Source: Streptococcaceae bacterium (GTDB taxonomy: Bacteria > Bacillota > Bacilli > Lactobacillales > Streptococcaceae). Taken from it: DNA of 45,498 nt. Under the pieces are notes generated by a model. It saw only the letters and a list, made by a program, of their open reading frames with translations, made no database searches and was not told where the DNA came from. Shown here piece by piece: positions 36,855-44,571 of this stretch (the first letter of the stretch is position 1; every line of letters starts with the position of its first letter). The stretch is taken from assembly GCA_031270325.1 (NCBI GenBank), contig JAISXW010000008.1:1-45498 (forward strand), read 5' to 3'. The translations under genes were made by a program, and so were the position numbers.

Positions 36855-37532
36855 ATGAAAGATAAAAGTCTAGCTGCATTAGAATATGCAAAAGCTCACA
36901 AGGATGAATTTCTTTCAGAGCTGGTAAAAAATAAGAAAATTGCTAAAAATAAGGTCGCCCTTTTTATGGCAGGAAGTCCCGGGGCAGGTAAGACCGAAGT
37001 CGCCGTTTCGCTTGCGGAGATGTATTCTGATTACGTTGTAATAGATGCAGATGCCTTCAGAGCAGAATTTCCTGAATATGATGGCAGTAATTCAGCATTA
37101 TTTCAAAAAGCATCATCTTGGCTGGTTGAGCAAGCTTTTAAGTTCGTGATTTCGGAAGGCTTTAGCTTTATACTTGATGCGACCTTCGCACTTGAAAGTT
37201 CAAATTCAAATATCAGGCGAGCCGTTAAAAATGCTTATCAACCTACAATTTTCTATGTTTATCAAAATCCGTATGTGGCATGGAAGTTCACAAAAGAACG
37301 TGAAAAGGTTGAGGGCAGAGCCGTACCCCAACCAACCTTTATTAACGCTTATTTAAAATCAAGAGAAAATATCGTCAGAGCAAAAGCAACTTTTTCAGAA
37401 GTTCAGCTCAATGTTGTGATTAAGGATTTTGATAATAATATTTCAAACGTTCAATATGATGCGGATAATATCGAATTGATTATTCCAGAAATGTACAGCA
37501 AACAAGAATTAGAGGAAAAGTTAAATGACTGA
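36855..37532 (+). CDS. zeta-toxin-like P-loop kinase
   Basis: 225 aa. Walker A GSPGAGKTE (about residues 36-44), a following IDADAFRAEFPEY and LDATFA, as in zeta toxins/UDP-N-acetylglucosamine kinases. Zeta toxins phosphorylate UDP-GlcNAc and block peptidoglycan synthesis. No epsilon or PezA-type antitoxin lies upstream; a 53-aa gene overlaps its 3' end instead. ATG 36855 follows AAAGGGG. The module is A/T-richer than its surroundings. Confidence 0.8.
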   Translation: MKDKSLAALEYAKAHKDEFLSELVKNKKIAKNKVALFMAGSPGAGKTEVAVSLAEMYSDYVVIDADAFRAEFPEYDGSNSALFQKASSWLVEQAFKFVISEGFSFILDATFALESSNSNIRRAVKNAYQPTIFYVYQNPYVAWKFTKEREKVEGRAVPQPTFINAYLKSRENIVRAKATFSEVQLNVVIKDFDNNISNVQYDADNIELIIPEMYSKQELEEKLND

Positions 37533-37686
37533 AAAAGAAAAAGTTCAAGAGATTGTGGATAAATATGGGAAAGATTATTCACGGCTGTCAAACGAGGCCA
37601 CGGCTAAAGAAATGAAAACTTTTTTGAAGTATCTGGCTGATGAAGCAAACCGGAAGCAGCGGGTTTTGGTGGGATTAGAACCATAG
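37525..37686 (+). CDS. 53-aa protein coupled to the zeta-like gene
   Basis: Starts at ATG 37525 inside the last codons of the zeta-like gene (8-bp overlap) with AGAGGAAAAG just upstream. It is charged and predicted helical (starts MTEKEKVQEI, ends GLEP). No family is recognised. The overlap implies coupled translation and makes it a candidate antitoxin or accessory, but the usual antitoxin order is the reverse. Confidence 0.65.
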   Translation: MTEKEKVQEIVDKYGKDYSRLSNEATAKEMKTFLKYLADEANRKQRVLVGLEP

Positions 37687-37841
37687 AATTTTTAGATTTG
37701 ACACAAGAAGCACTTAAAAGATTTCTCATATTGAAAGGGTAGATAGTACCAGTTCAAACACTGTACAAATAGCATTATCAAAAAAATCGAACTGTCAGCT
37801 TTTCGGTGGTAATTGTCTAAAAAAAGTTAAACACAAGACTT

Positions 37842-37875
37842 AAAAGTTGCTTTTAGAGCAGCTTTTTATTTTTTT
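37842..37875 (+). terminator. rho-independent terminator
   Basis: AAAAGTTGCT / AGCAGCTTTT stem, TTTAG loop, long T-rich tail. Probably ends the zeta module; the 150 bp before it hold nothing I recognise. Confidence 0.8.
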
Positions 37876-37895
37876 GGGGGTATCATGTGTCGACA

Positions 37896-37949
37896 ACACC
37901 AATAAAAGACGACTGATTCAAATAAGAATCGGTCGTCTTTTATTGGTGT
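37896..37949. repeat. 24-bp near-perfect inverted repeat (hairpin)
   Basis: Arms 37896-37919 and 37926-37949 pair over 24 bp with a single G-U and a six-base AAATAA loop. It is far longer than the terminators in this window and has no T run after it. It stands directly before minisatellite C. Confidence 0.93.
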
Positions 37950-37961
37950 CAGGGGATAACG

Positions 37962-38289
37962 AAGCTCGGAGGCGAGGAATTCGACTTCCGAGCAAAAACA
38001 CTCGAGCACGGAGCAGAAGTATTCGAGCTTAGAGCAGAAATGCTTGAGCTCGGAGCAGAAACACTCGAGCTTAAAGCAGAAATACTCGAGCTTAGAGGAG
38101 AAACACTTGAGCTTAGAGCAGAAGTATTCGAGCACGGAGCAGAAAAACTCGAGCTTAAAGCAGAAATACTCGAGTTCAGAGGAGAAACACTTGAGCTTAG
38201 AGCAGAAGTATTCGAGCTCAGAGCAGGAATGCCCGAGATTAGAGTAGAATAACTTGAGTTCAAAGCAGAAATCTTTGAGCACGGAGGAG
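37962..38289. repeat. 21-bp minisatellite C (about 15.6 units)
   Basis: Units close to GAGCTTAGAGCAGAAGTATTC. A higher-order 84-bp (four-unit) period is visible: units starting 38067, 38088 and 38109 recur at 38151, 38172 and 38193. On the plus strand the frame reads a heptad (E-L-R-A-E-x-L) that would suit a coiled coil, but there is no start signal. The sequence after the array (38290-38560) contains only two related motifs, CAAAATTCACTTATAA, near 38491 and 38531. Confidence 0.9.
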
Positions 38290-38562
38290 CGTTGTCGCTA
38301 GTTTGAGTGGAACATTACCTGTTTAAGAATGGTGTATTCCTATTTTAAGAGAACATTTTGAACAGGACTTCTGTTTTACTCTAGTTATCAGTCCCTAAAA
38401 GCAATCAATTAAATTTAAATGCGGAATGCCTTGCGCGTTTCTGCGCTGTAAAGGGTCTAGTTTTGGAACAAACTGGTGATATTTTCCCGCCAAAATTCAC
38501 TTATAAATGAAATTGACAAGAATTCCCCTTCAAAATTCACTTATAACTGAATTTTGGGCAAA

Positions 38563-38594
38563 ATAAAAAGCGGTTCGTCTGTAACTGCTTTTTA
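38563..38594. terminator. terminator of menA (minus strand)
   Basis: AAAAAGCGGTT / AACTGCTTTTT stem with a 7-nt loop, just past the menA stop. Confidence 0.8.
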
Positions 38595-38614
38595 AAATGC
38601 TAATTGAGTCGGTA

Positions 38615-39553
38615 TTAACAGAGCATTCCCAAGCCAATCGTAATCGTTAGTGCGCCATTATAAAGCATGAGATTATGAACAGATAGGATGAAAGTTTGGC
38701 TTTTATCCTGTTTGTTTAGGAATTGTTTGACATTTCGGCTAATGATTGGTGCAATCAAAAGCATGAGTAGGCAGGTTTTGGGTAAAATACCGACCAAGAT
38801 AGCGAGTAAGATGCTGATGCCTGCTAAACTATACATACCAACAAATAGTTTCAAAGCGTTTGGCACACCGATGTAATGGGGCAGGGTTTGTCGACCGTTT
38901 TTTTCATCTTGGGTCAAGTCACAGATGTTATCTGCTAACATGACGTTGAAATTCATACAAAAGCACATGAGACCGACAAGGGCGATGGGAATCAGTGTTG
39001 CCAAGTCGACTTTAAAAGTTACCAGCCATTGTTTGAGGTCAAGGGTAAAGAAATTGGCATCAAAGGCATTGACATAGATGCCGAAAAAGAAGCCACAAAT
39101 TCCTTCGGCGAAGCCGGCAAGCACCTCTCCTAGTGGAAAACGAGAGAAAGCAAAGGGACCAAAGGTGTAAAAAATGGCAATCAGAAAGCAAAGCGCACCA
39201 ATCGGTAAGATGGCAAGATTGGTCGTCAGGACAACACCAACTCCGACGACAAGGTCAATAGCAAGGAGTATCAGACAAATCTTTAAAGCCAGACTAGGCG
39301 CAATTTGCCGTGTCGATAAGATGTTTTCTCGTGTTTTATAATCAGGGTCAAGCGCCTTTTGATAATCCATGAGATTATTCCAACTGCTGACAAAGAGATT
39401 GATCGCCACAAGACCAATGAAAAAAAGCACCGTTGGCAGAAGATGAAAACTTTTGAAATAGTAAAGGGCGAAACAGACGCCAGCAATCGCTGATAAGAGG
39501 GCAGCTGGTAAGGTCTGAATCCGCGTGAAATTAAGAAATGTTTTGATTGTCAT
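38615..39553 (-). CDS. menA: UbiA-family prenyltransferase, probably 1,4-dihydroxy-2-naphthoate polyprenyltransferase
   Basis: 312 aa with about eight or nine membrane helices. The two Asp-rich prenyl-diphosphate motifs are seen as NNLMDYQKALD (about residues 60-70) and DNICDLTQDEKNGRQTL. MenA attaches the polyprenyl tail in menaquinone synthesis, which lactococci use for respiration with haem. Start 39553 has AAAGGA upstream. The other men genes are not in the window. Confidence 0.8.
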   Translation of the reverse strand: MTIKTFLNFTRIQTLPAALLSAIAGVCFALYYFKSFHLLPTVLFFIGLVAINLFVSSWNNLMDYQKALDPDYKTRENILSTRQIAPSLALKICLILLAIDLVVGVGVVLTTNLAILPIGALCFLIAIFYTFGPFAFSRFPLGEVLAGFAEGICGFFFGIYVNAFDANFFTLDLKQWLVTFKVDLATLIPIALVGLMCFCMNFNVMLADNICDLTQDEKNGRQTLPHYIGVPNALKLFVGMYSLAGISILLAILVGILPKTCLLMLLIAPIISRNVKQFLNKQDKSQTFILSVHNLMLYNGALTITIGLGMLC

Positions 39554-39577
39554 AAGGTTCCTTTGTTTAAAGCTATC

Positions 39578-39788
39578 ACAACAAACGCATGAAAATGATT
39601 TTAGAGACAAGAGCGAGACCTTAGGCTTAGGCTCGACAGTTAGTTGGAAAAGCGGTGCTTTATTTCCTCGGCAACCCCAGCCTCGTCACAGTTTTTAACT
39701 TATTTTTAGAGGCGTGTCACCACGCTGTTCTGAGACAAAGTTCGGAACGGCACTTTCGCTATCTCGTGATTGCTTCATGCGTTGTTGT
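39578..39788 (+). mobile_element. MITE-like palindromic element, copy 7
   Basis: 211 bp with terminal inverted repeats ACAACAAACGCATGAA (39578-39593) and TTCATGCGTTGTTGT (39774-39788). The sequences just outside, TTTAAAGCTATC and TTTAAAGATATC, could be an imperfect target duplication, although the right one partly overlaps the repeat. The left half of the longer copies is missing. The right end is 44 bp before TGC-TATAAT (39829-39837) of the ACT-domain gene. Confidence 0.78.
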
Positions 39789-39874
39789 TTAAAGATATCA
39801 TAATTCTAAAAACGATAGCTTATTTTTGTGCTATAATGTTAGTAACTATTATAACAAAAAATAAGGAGAAACAA

Positions 39875-40141
39875 ATGCGTGCAATTGTAACAGTCATCGG
39901 ACAGGATAGAACAGGTATTGTAGCGGGAGTCTCGACCCGTTTGACTGAATTAGACATCAACATCATTGACATTTCACAGACAATCATGGATGGCTTTTTT
40001 ACCATGAATATGGTGGTTGAAATTGATGAAGCCAAGCGTTTTGGAGAGGTCAAAGACAACCTCGAAAAACTTGGCGAGTTGCTGAAAGTTGATATTAAAA
40101 TCATGAACGAAGCAATCTTTGAGGCGATGCACCAAGTGTGA
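39875..40141 (+). CDS. ACT domain protein (UPF0237 family)
   Basis: 88 aa consisting of one ACT domain (TVIGQDRTGIVAGVST..., NIIDISQTIMDGFFTMNMVVEID). Such single-domain proteins probably sense amino acids. ATG 39875 is preceded by AAGGAG. It lies 83 bp before the UPF0210 gene, a pairing seen in many Firmicutes, and both are likely on one transcript. Confidence 0.9.
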   Translation: MRAIVTVIGQDRTGIVAGVSTRLTELDINIIDISQTIMDGFFTMNMVVEIDEAKRFGEVKDNLEKLGELLKVDIKIMNEAIFEAMHQV

Positions 40142-40224
40142 CCAGTCTAGTTGGTTGTAGCGGTGCATCGGACAGGCATCTTCTAAAGAGGTGCCCTTTA
40201 GTATTGAATCAGAAAGGTTAAGCT

Positions 40225-41562
40225 GTGAAACAAAATCAAATTCTCGAAACAATTCGCATGATTGAAGAGGAAAACTTAGACATTCGTACCATTACCATGG
40301 GTATTTCACTTTTGGATTGTATTGATAGTGATATTGATCGCGCCTGTGAGAAGATTTATCAAAAGATTACCACTAAAGCTAAGCACCTTGTTGAGGTTGG
40401 CGATGCGATTGGCGATGAGCTTGGGATTCCCATTATCAATAAACGGGTTAGTGTCACACCGATCGCCATTATTGGTGCGGCAACGGATGCGACGGACTAC
40501 ACACCATTTGCTTTAGCACTTGATCGGGCAGCAAAAGAAATTGGGATTGATTTCATTGGTGGTTTTACAGCGCTGGCTCAAAAAGGGTATCAAAAAGGCG
40601 ATAAGATTCTGATTGATTCTCTGCCTAAGGCACTTGCGGCGACTGACTTTGTTTGTAGTTCGGTCAATGTTGGGTCGACTAAAACAGGGATTAACATGGA
40701 TGCTGTTCGTGATATTGGAGAAGTCATTGTTGCTGCCGCTCAACTGGATGATATGAGTTGTGCCAAACTGGTCGTGTTTGCCAATGCTGTTGAGGACAAT
40801 CCTTTTATGGCTGGTGCCTTTCACGGTGTAGGTGAAGCGGATGTGGTTATCAATGTCGGTGTCTCTGGCCCCGGTGTCGTCAAGCGTGCGCTGGAAAAAG
40901 TTCGGGGAGAATCCTTTGATGTAGTGGCTGAAGTTGTCAAGAAAACAGCTTTCAAAGTCACACGTATGGGGCAACTGGTCGGAAAATTAGCCTCCGAACG
41001 TCTGGGTGTTGCCTTTGGTATTGTTGATTTATCGCTGGCTCCAACGCCTGCCGTCGGCGATTCTGTCGCTCGCATTCTAGAAGAAATGGGGCTTGAAATG
41101 GTCGGCACGCATGGGACAACTGCAGCGCTTGCCTTACTTAATGACCAAGTCAAAAAAGGTGGCGTCATGGCTTGTAACCAAGTAGGCGGTCTGTCCGGTG
41201 CGTTCATTCCGGTTTCTGAAGATGAGGGAATGATTGCTGCGGTCAATGCTGGCGTGCTTAATCTTGAAAAACTTGAAGCGATGACAGCGATTTGTAGTGT
41301 CGGTCTTGACATGATTGCGGTTCCCGGCGATACACCAGCGGCGACGATTTCTGCTATGATTGCTGATGAAGCAGCGATTGGTGTCATCAACATGAAGACG
41401 ACAGCAGTTCGGGTGATTCCCAAAGGCAAAGTCGGTGAACAGATTGAATTTGGTGGTTTGCTGGGAACAGCACCTGTCATGCCTGTCCATAAAGAATCCT
41501 CAGCAGCCTTTATTGCAAGAGGTGGGCAGATTCCAGCACCGATTCATTCCTTTAAAAACTAA
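40225..41562 (+). CDS. UPF0210/PFL family protein (DUF711)
   Basis: 445 aa, matching the UPF0210 family over its full length ([60 protein letters not shown]). The biochemical function is unknown. Starts with GTG 40225. Probably functions with the ACT protein encoded upstream. Confidence 0.9.
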   Translation: MKQNQILETIRMIEEENLDIRTITMGISLLDCIDSDIDRACEKIYQKITTKAKHLVEVGDAIGDELGIPIINKRVSVTPIAIIGAATDATDYTPFALALDRAAKEIGIDFIGGFTALAQKGYQKGDKILIDSLPKALAATDFVCSSVNVGSTKTGINMDAVRDIGEVIVAAAQLDDMSCAKLVVFANAVEDNPFMAGAFHGVGEADVVINVGVSGPGVVKRALEKVRGESFDVVAEVVKKTAFKVTRMGQLVGKLASERLGVAFGIVDLSLAPTPAVGDSVARILEEMGLEMVGTHGTTAALALLNDQVKKGGVMACNQVGGLSGAFIPVSEDEGMIAAVNAGVLNLEKLEAMTAICSVGLDMIAVPGDTPAATISAMIADEAAIGVINMKTTAVRVIPKGKVGEQIEFGGLLGTAPVMPVHKESSAAFIARGGQIPAPIHSFKN

Positions 41563-41647
41563 AGCTTGAAAAGTTGCTGTTTGAGTTGGTGGGGGGGCTA
41601 ACAAAGGTCAAGTAAAGAAAGTCTTATACCACGGTGTTTGTGAATTT

Positions 41648-41685
41648 GAGAGAGTTCAGATTTTGGTCTGGGGTCTCTTTTTTTG
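41648..41685 (+). terminator. probable terminator
   Basis: AGAGA...CAGA / TCTG...TCTCT interrupted stem, then T7. The remainder of 41563-41853 shows nothing recognisable. Confidence 0.6.
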
Positions 41686-41853
41686 CGTTTGGGCAATCTA
41701 TTGACGTGAGAATTTTCGGTAGGGATGACACGAAGGGATTACTTTTGGGGTAGGGTGTCACTACAAGATAGATGGCAGATGAAATAAGCTACTGATTTAT
41801 TGCTCATATTCCAGATAAATGAGTAGTCTATTACTTGATAAGTTGTCTTTATT

Positions 41854-42180
41854 ATGGCGATATGTACATACCAGGAAACGGAGGTATATGCTCGTTCCTA
41901 CTTAGCCAAAATGAGTCAAATTGGTTATTGCAAAGAGGTTAAGGGATTGATTGTAAGACACGGTGGGGATAAGCGAAGTGGCGTGCCAGTCGAGAACTAT
42001 GCTGAATTTATTGCTGAAGTTTTAAAATTCTATAAAGAAAAAAAGCTTAAAGTTAATCTTCAGCATAAAGCAAGAAAAAAATTTTTTTGCTTTATTATTT
42101 TAAAAAAGGTACAATTAATTTATGTAATCGGTTGCACAAATTGTTCGTTATTCATAACAATGATTATCTCGTTTAAATAA
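41854..42180 (+). CDS. hypothetical ORF, possibly a remnant
   Basis: A 108-codon frame. The first ~65 residues look protein-like (NYAEFIAEVLKFYKEKKL) but the end becomes low-complexity A/T translation. ATG 41854 has no ribosome binding site. No family is recognised. It marks the left edge of an A/T-rich, decayed region, so a fragment of a once larger gene is likely. Confidence 0.3.
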   Translation: MAICTYQETEVYARSYLAKMSQIGYCKEVKGLIVRHGGDKRSGVPVENYAEFIAEVLKFYKEKKLKVNLQHKARKKFFCFIILKKVQLIYVIGCTNCSLFITMIISFK

Positions 42181-42232
42181 AAGGACGTCATAATAAAAAT
42201 TGGAAGAGGTATACTATATTGAATAATATCAT

Positions 42233-42404
42233 GAAGTATATGTTTCGAATGAATTAAGTCATGCTGAATTTAGGAAAATATTGCAAGAAATAAAAAAATT
42301 TATACTGATCTTGATCTTTTGATTAAGAGAGTATAAAGTAGAGACTTCTAACTAACTACAGACGAAAAATATGAGTTATTAGAGTTATTCTTCAGAAAAT
42401 AAAA
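42233..42404 (+). pseudogene. decayed gene remnant upstream of the ATP-grasp gene
   Basis: Three short pieces in shifting frames read like one degraded protein: EVYVSNELSHAEFRKILQ from 42233, YTDLDLLIKRV near 42300, and LTTDEKYELLELFFRK ending 42404. Stops and frameshifts separate them. Family not recognised. Confidence 0.4.
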
Positions 42405-42414
42405 GGGGGGTTAC

Positions 42415-43668
42415 ATGAAAAAAGTATTATTGCTTGATTGGAGCTATTCGTATAGATTTTATGTCAAAGAGCTGTTAAAAGAAGATTGCCGTGATTTTTA
42501 TGTTGTTGCACCAGAATATATTGCAGATTTTGAGGCAATTACAGATTATTTAATCATTTCTGAGCTGTATGAATCCAATTATATTGAAAAAAATATAAAT
42601 GAAATTATCAGTTTTGTAAATAAAAACAAAATTAATAGTCTATTCAATACTGAAGATGAATTAGTCCTCTTAGAAAATAGGTTGAAGGAAAAATTAGGAT
42701 TAAAAAATTGTCAATCAGTGGTTGAGACTTTGCAAAACAAGCATTTGGTCCGCAAAATTTTGGAAGGAAATTTAAAAATAAAATCTCCGAAATTTTCGTG
42801 TATAGAGGCTAGATCTCGAGATGAGTTAGTGAATAAGTTAAAGGCTAATATATCATTTCCGTCAATTATAAAACCACTCAGTTCTAATTTTTCTAGTGGT
42901 GTCTCACTAGTTGAAAGTTATAAAGATATTGAGAATGCGGTAGAAGCAGTAGTGTTAGAGGTAGAAGATGCTAATTCGTATGATATTTTAGTTGAGGATG
43001 TTATATCTTTAAACGGACAACTCATAAGTGTTGAAACATTCGTTCAGAACGGCAAATTAAAATGTGTATTGTTTACAGATGAAAATCAATATTTACACAT
43101 AAGAAATAATGGTTCTAAAACTTTTTACTATGATAATATTTTTGTACAATCTACATGTTCAAAAGTCGATAGAGAAATAATGTTAGAAATGGTAAAAGAA
43201 ATCATTGGTGTTTTTAAAGTTTCTGATTTAACCTTGCATATAGAATTTAAATTGGATAACAGTGGTATATGGCATCTGGTTGAAATTAATCCGAGGCTTG
43301 GAGGTGGGCCGATAGCTTATTCACATTATTTAAGTACGGGCATAAATCCAGTGTTGTTAAGCTTTAAAATCTCTAACGATATCACTTTGGAATTAAGTGA
43401 TACAACTAAAAAGTTCAATCGAAACGCCAATATAAAATTTTTTAATAAAGGATTAAAAGCAGGTAGAATAAATAAAATATCTATAGACTCTAGTAAAGCA
43501 ATCAATTATTTAGATAAAATTATTTTCTATTTTCAAGAAGGAGAATATTACAACTACTCTCCTACTGGTATAGGTTTTAGTATTGTTAGCGGTGATTATA
43601 ATGAGGTACAACTTTATAAGATATCTAATACCGTAAAAGAAAGTATAGAGGTTACTTTTATTGAATAA
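42415..43668 (+). CDS. ATP-grasp domain carboxylate-amine ligase-like protein
   Basis: 417 aa, intact. N-terminal Rossmann-like part (KKVLLLDWSYSYRF), lid/ATP-binding region (FPSIIKPLSSNFSSGVSLV, about residues 155-174), and metal-binding HIEFKLDNSG...LVEINPRLGGG (about 281-300). Family members join a carboxylate to an amine or thiol (BacD-like dipeptide ligases, cofactor or peptide-modifying enzymes); the substrate is unknown. RBS AAGGGGGG precedes the ATG. Very A/T-rich codons. The downstream broken gene overlaps its stop, which suggests a former operon. Confidence 0.8.
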   Translation: MKKVLLLDWSYSYRFYVKELLKEDCRDFYVVAPEYIADFEAITDYLIISELYESNYIEKNINEIISFVNKNKINSLFNTEDELVLLENRLKEKLGLKNCQSVVETLQNKHLVRKILEGNLKIKSPKFSCIEARSRDELVNKLKANISFPSIIKPLSSNFSSGVSLVESYKDIENAVEAVVLEVEDANSYDILVEDVISLNGQLISVETFVQNGKLKCVLFTDENQYLHIRNNGSKTFYYDNIFVQSTCSKVDREIMLEMVKEIIGVFKVSDLTLHIEFKLDNSGIWHLVEINPRLGGGPIAYSHYLSTGINPVLLSFKISNDITLELSDTTKKFNRNANIKFFNKGLKAGRINKISIDSSKAINYLDKIIFYFQEGEYYNYSPTGIGFSIVSGDYNEVQLYKISNTVKESIEVTFIE

Positions 43669-43977
43669 GATTGATTTGAAAGAAAATAAAATAAGTCCAA
43701 TATTATCGAATTTAAAAGATGAAAAACATAATCAGACAGTCCTTTCAATTTCTAATGGGGTTTGGGGATAAGAAGTTCGATATTTAAAAAAGGAAAACTT
43801 AGCAATCTCGGAATTTTTTTATCAGGTTTATATGATAATAGTATAGGTATAGAGTCGGAATTAGTTAATTTAAACAATGAATCGGAGATAGAATTGTTTA
43901 TTGATAATGAAGAAGTGGACATTGTATCAAGCATCAAGGAAGAAAGTTATAAAAGAACTGATGTTGAGGAATATCAG
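43661..43977 (+). pseudogene. frameshifted, truncated glycoside hydrolase family 65-like N-terminal fragment
   Basis: Begins at TTG 43661 overlapping the ATP-grasp stop. The frame reads to SNGVWG and stops at TAA (43766-43768). Restoring one G in the G4 run at 43764-43767 continues as GIRSSIFKKGKLSNLGIFLSG and LYDN...ELVNLNNESEIELFIDNEE, matching the GH65 N-terminal pattern (NGYLGxRG, GTFxAGxYD, ELVNLPN). Homology ends near 43977, so most of the enzyme is missing. The distal frame to 44100 is unrelated low-complexity sequence. Confidence 0.5.
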
Positions 43978-44171
43978 CTCTTTTTTATTTCCATTATATT
44001 TTATATTCGCTGTGGCTCTATACCCTTACAAACCAGCCCACCTAATTTCGCACAATTACAAATTGCTCTATATAATTTCGCATTGTATCACAGACACTAA
44101 CCAAATAGATATTAGGATAGCGAAATTGATACAACTGTAAAATAGTTTAAAAATTGCATAGATAGAGGACT

Positions 44172-44200
44172 CTTGGGTGTGAGCTCAAGGGCGTTTTTTT
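44172..44200 (+). terminator. possible terminator
   Basis: CTTGGG / CTCAAG short stem with a 6-nt loop, then GGCG and T7. Nothing else is seen from 44200 to 44440. Confidence 0.4.
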
Positions 44201-44442
44201 GTTTATAGGAGTATTTTTGAGTATATAGAGACTGGAATTCTCATTTAACCGTAGTCGTGATTGCTGACAAGCTGGCGAATCGCAAGCAAAACAGCTTCTA
44301 AAGCTTGTTTTTGCCCTCTTTCTTGTCAGGATGACTAAGTGTATTCGATGTGGAAATATCAGTCTTTTTTTTGATGTTTTGATGCAGTGATGTCCTAAGA
44401 ATTTGAAGTTTGAAATTTAAAAAAATAGTTGAAAAAAAGCGC

Positions 44443-44473
44443 TTGACTCTATACTTACCATAGACGATACACT
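44443..44473 (+). promoter_or_regulatory. long-spacer promoter with dyad, MerR-type layout
   Basis: TTGACT (44443-44448), 19-bp spacer, TACACT (44468-44473), with the dyad CTAT...ATAG inside the spacer. A 19-bp spacer with a dyad is the arrangement used by MerR-family activators. An alternative 17-bp reading uses the poorer -10 GATACA. Confidence 0.5.
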
Positions 44474-44571
44474 AAGGGTGTAGATAGGAATACTTCCTTT
44501 CAGGTAAAAAAAAGTTCTAAAAATAATCGCAGCAGCTAACAGAAAATGAAACTTTTAAAAGGAGAAAAATC

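Noticed and set aside
37866-38289. Cys/Phe- or Ser-rich minus-strand frames and the heptad plus-strand frame in minisatellite C
   Set aside because: Same reason: a 21-bp unit keeps several frames open; no translation signals. The heptad is noted as a finding but not annotated as a gene.
16618-38289. CRISPR array in any of the three minisatellites
   Set aside because: The units are contiguous and vary internally; there are no unique spacers between repeats and no cas genes.
4981-39788. A transposase belonging to the MITE-like family
   Set aside because: No frame in the window resembles a transposase or integrase; the elements have no coding capacity.
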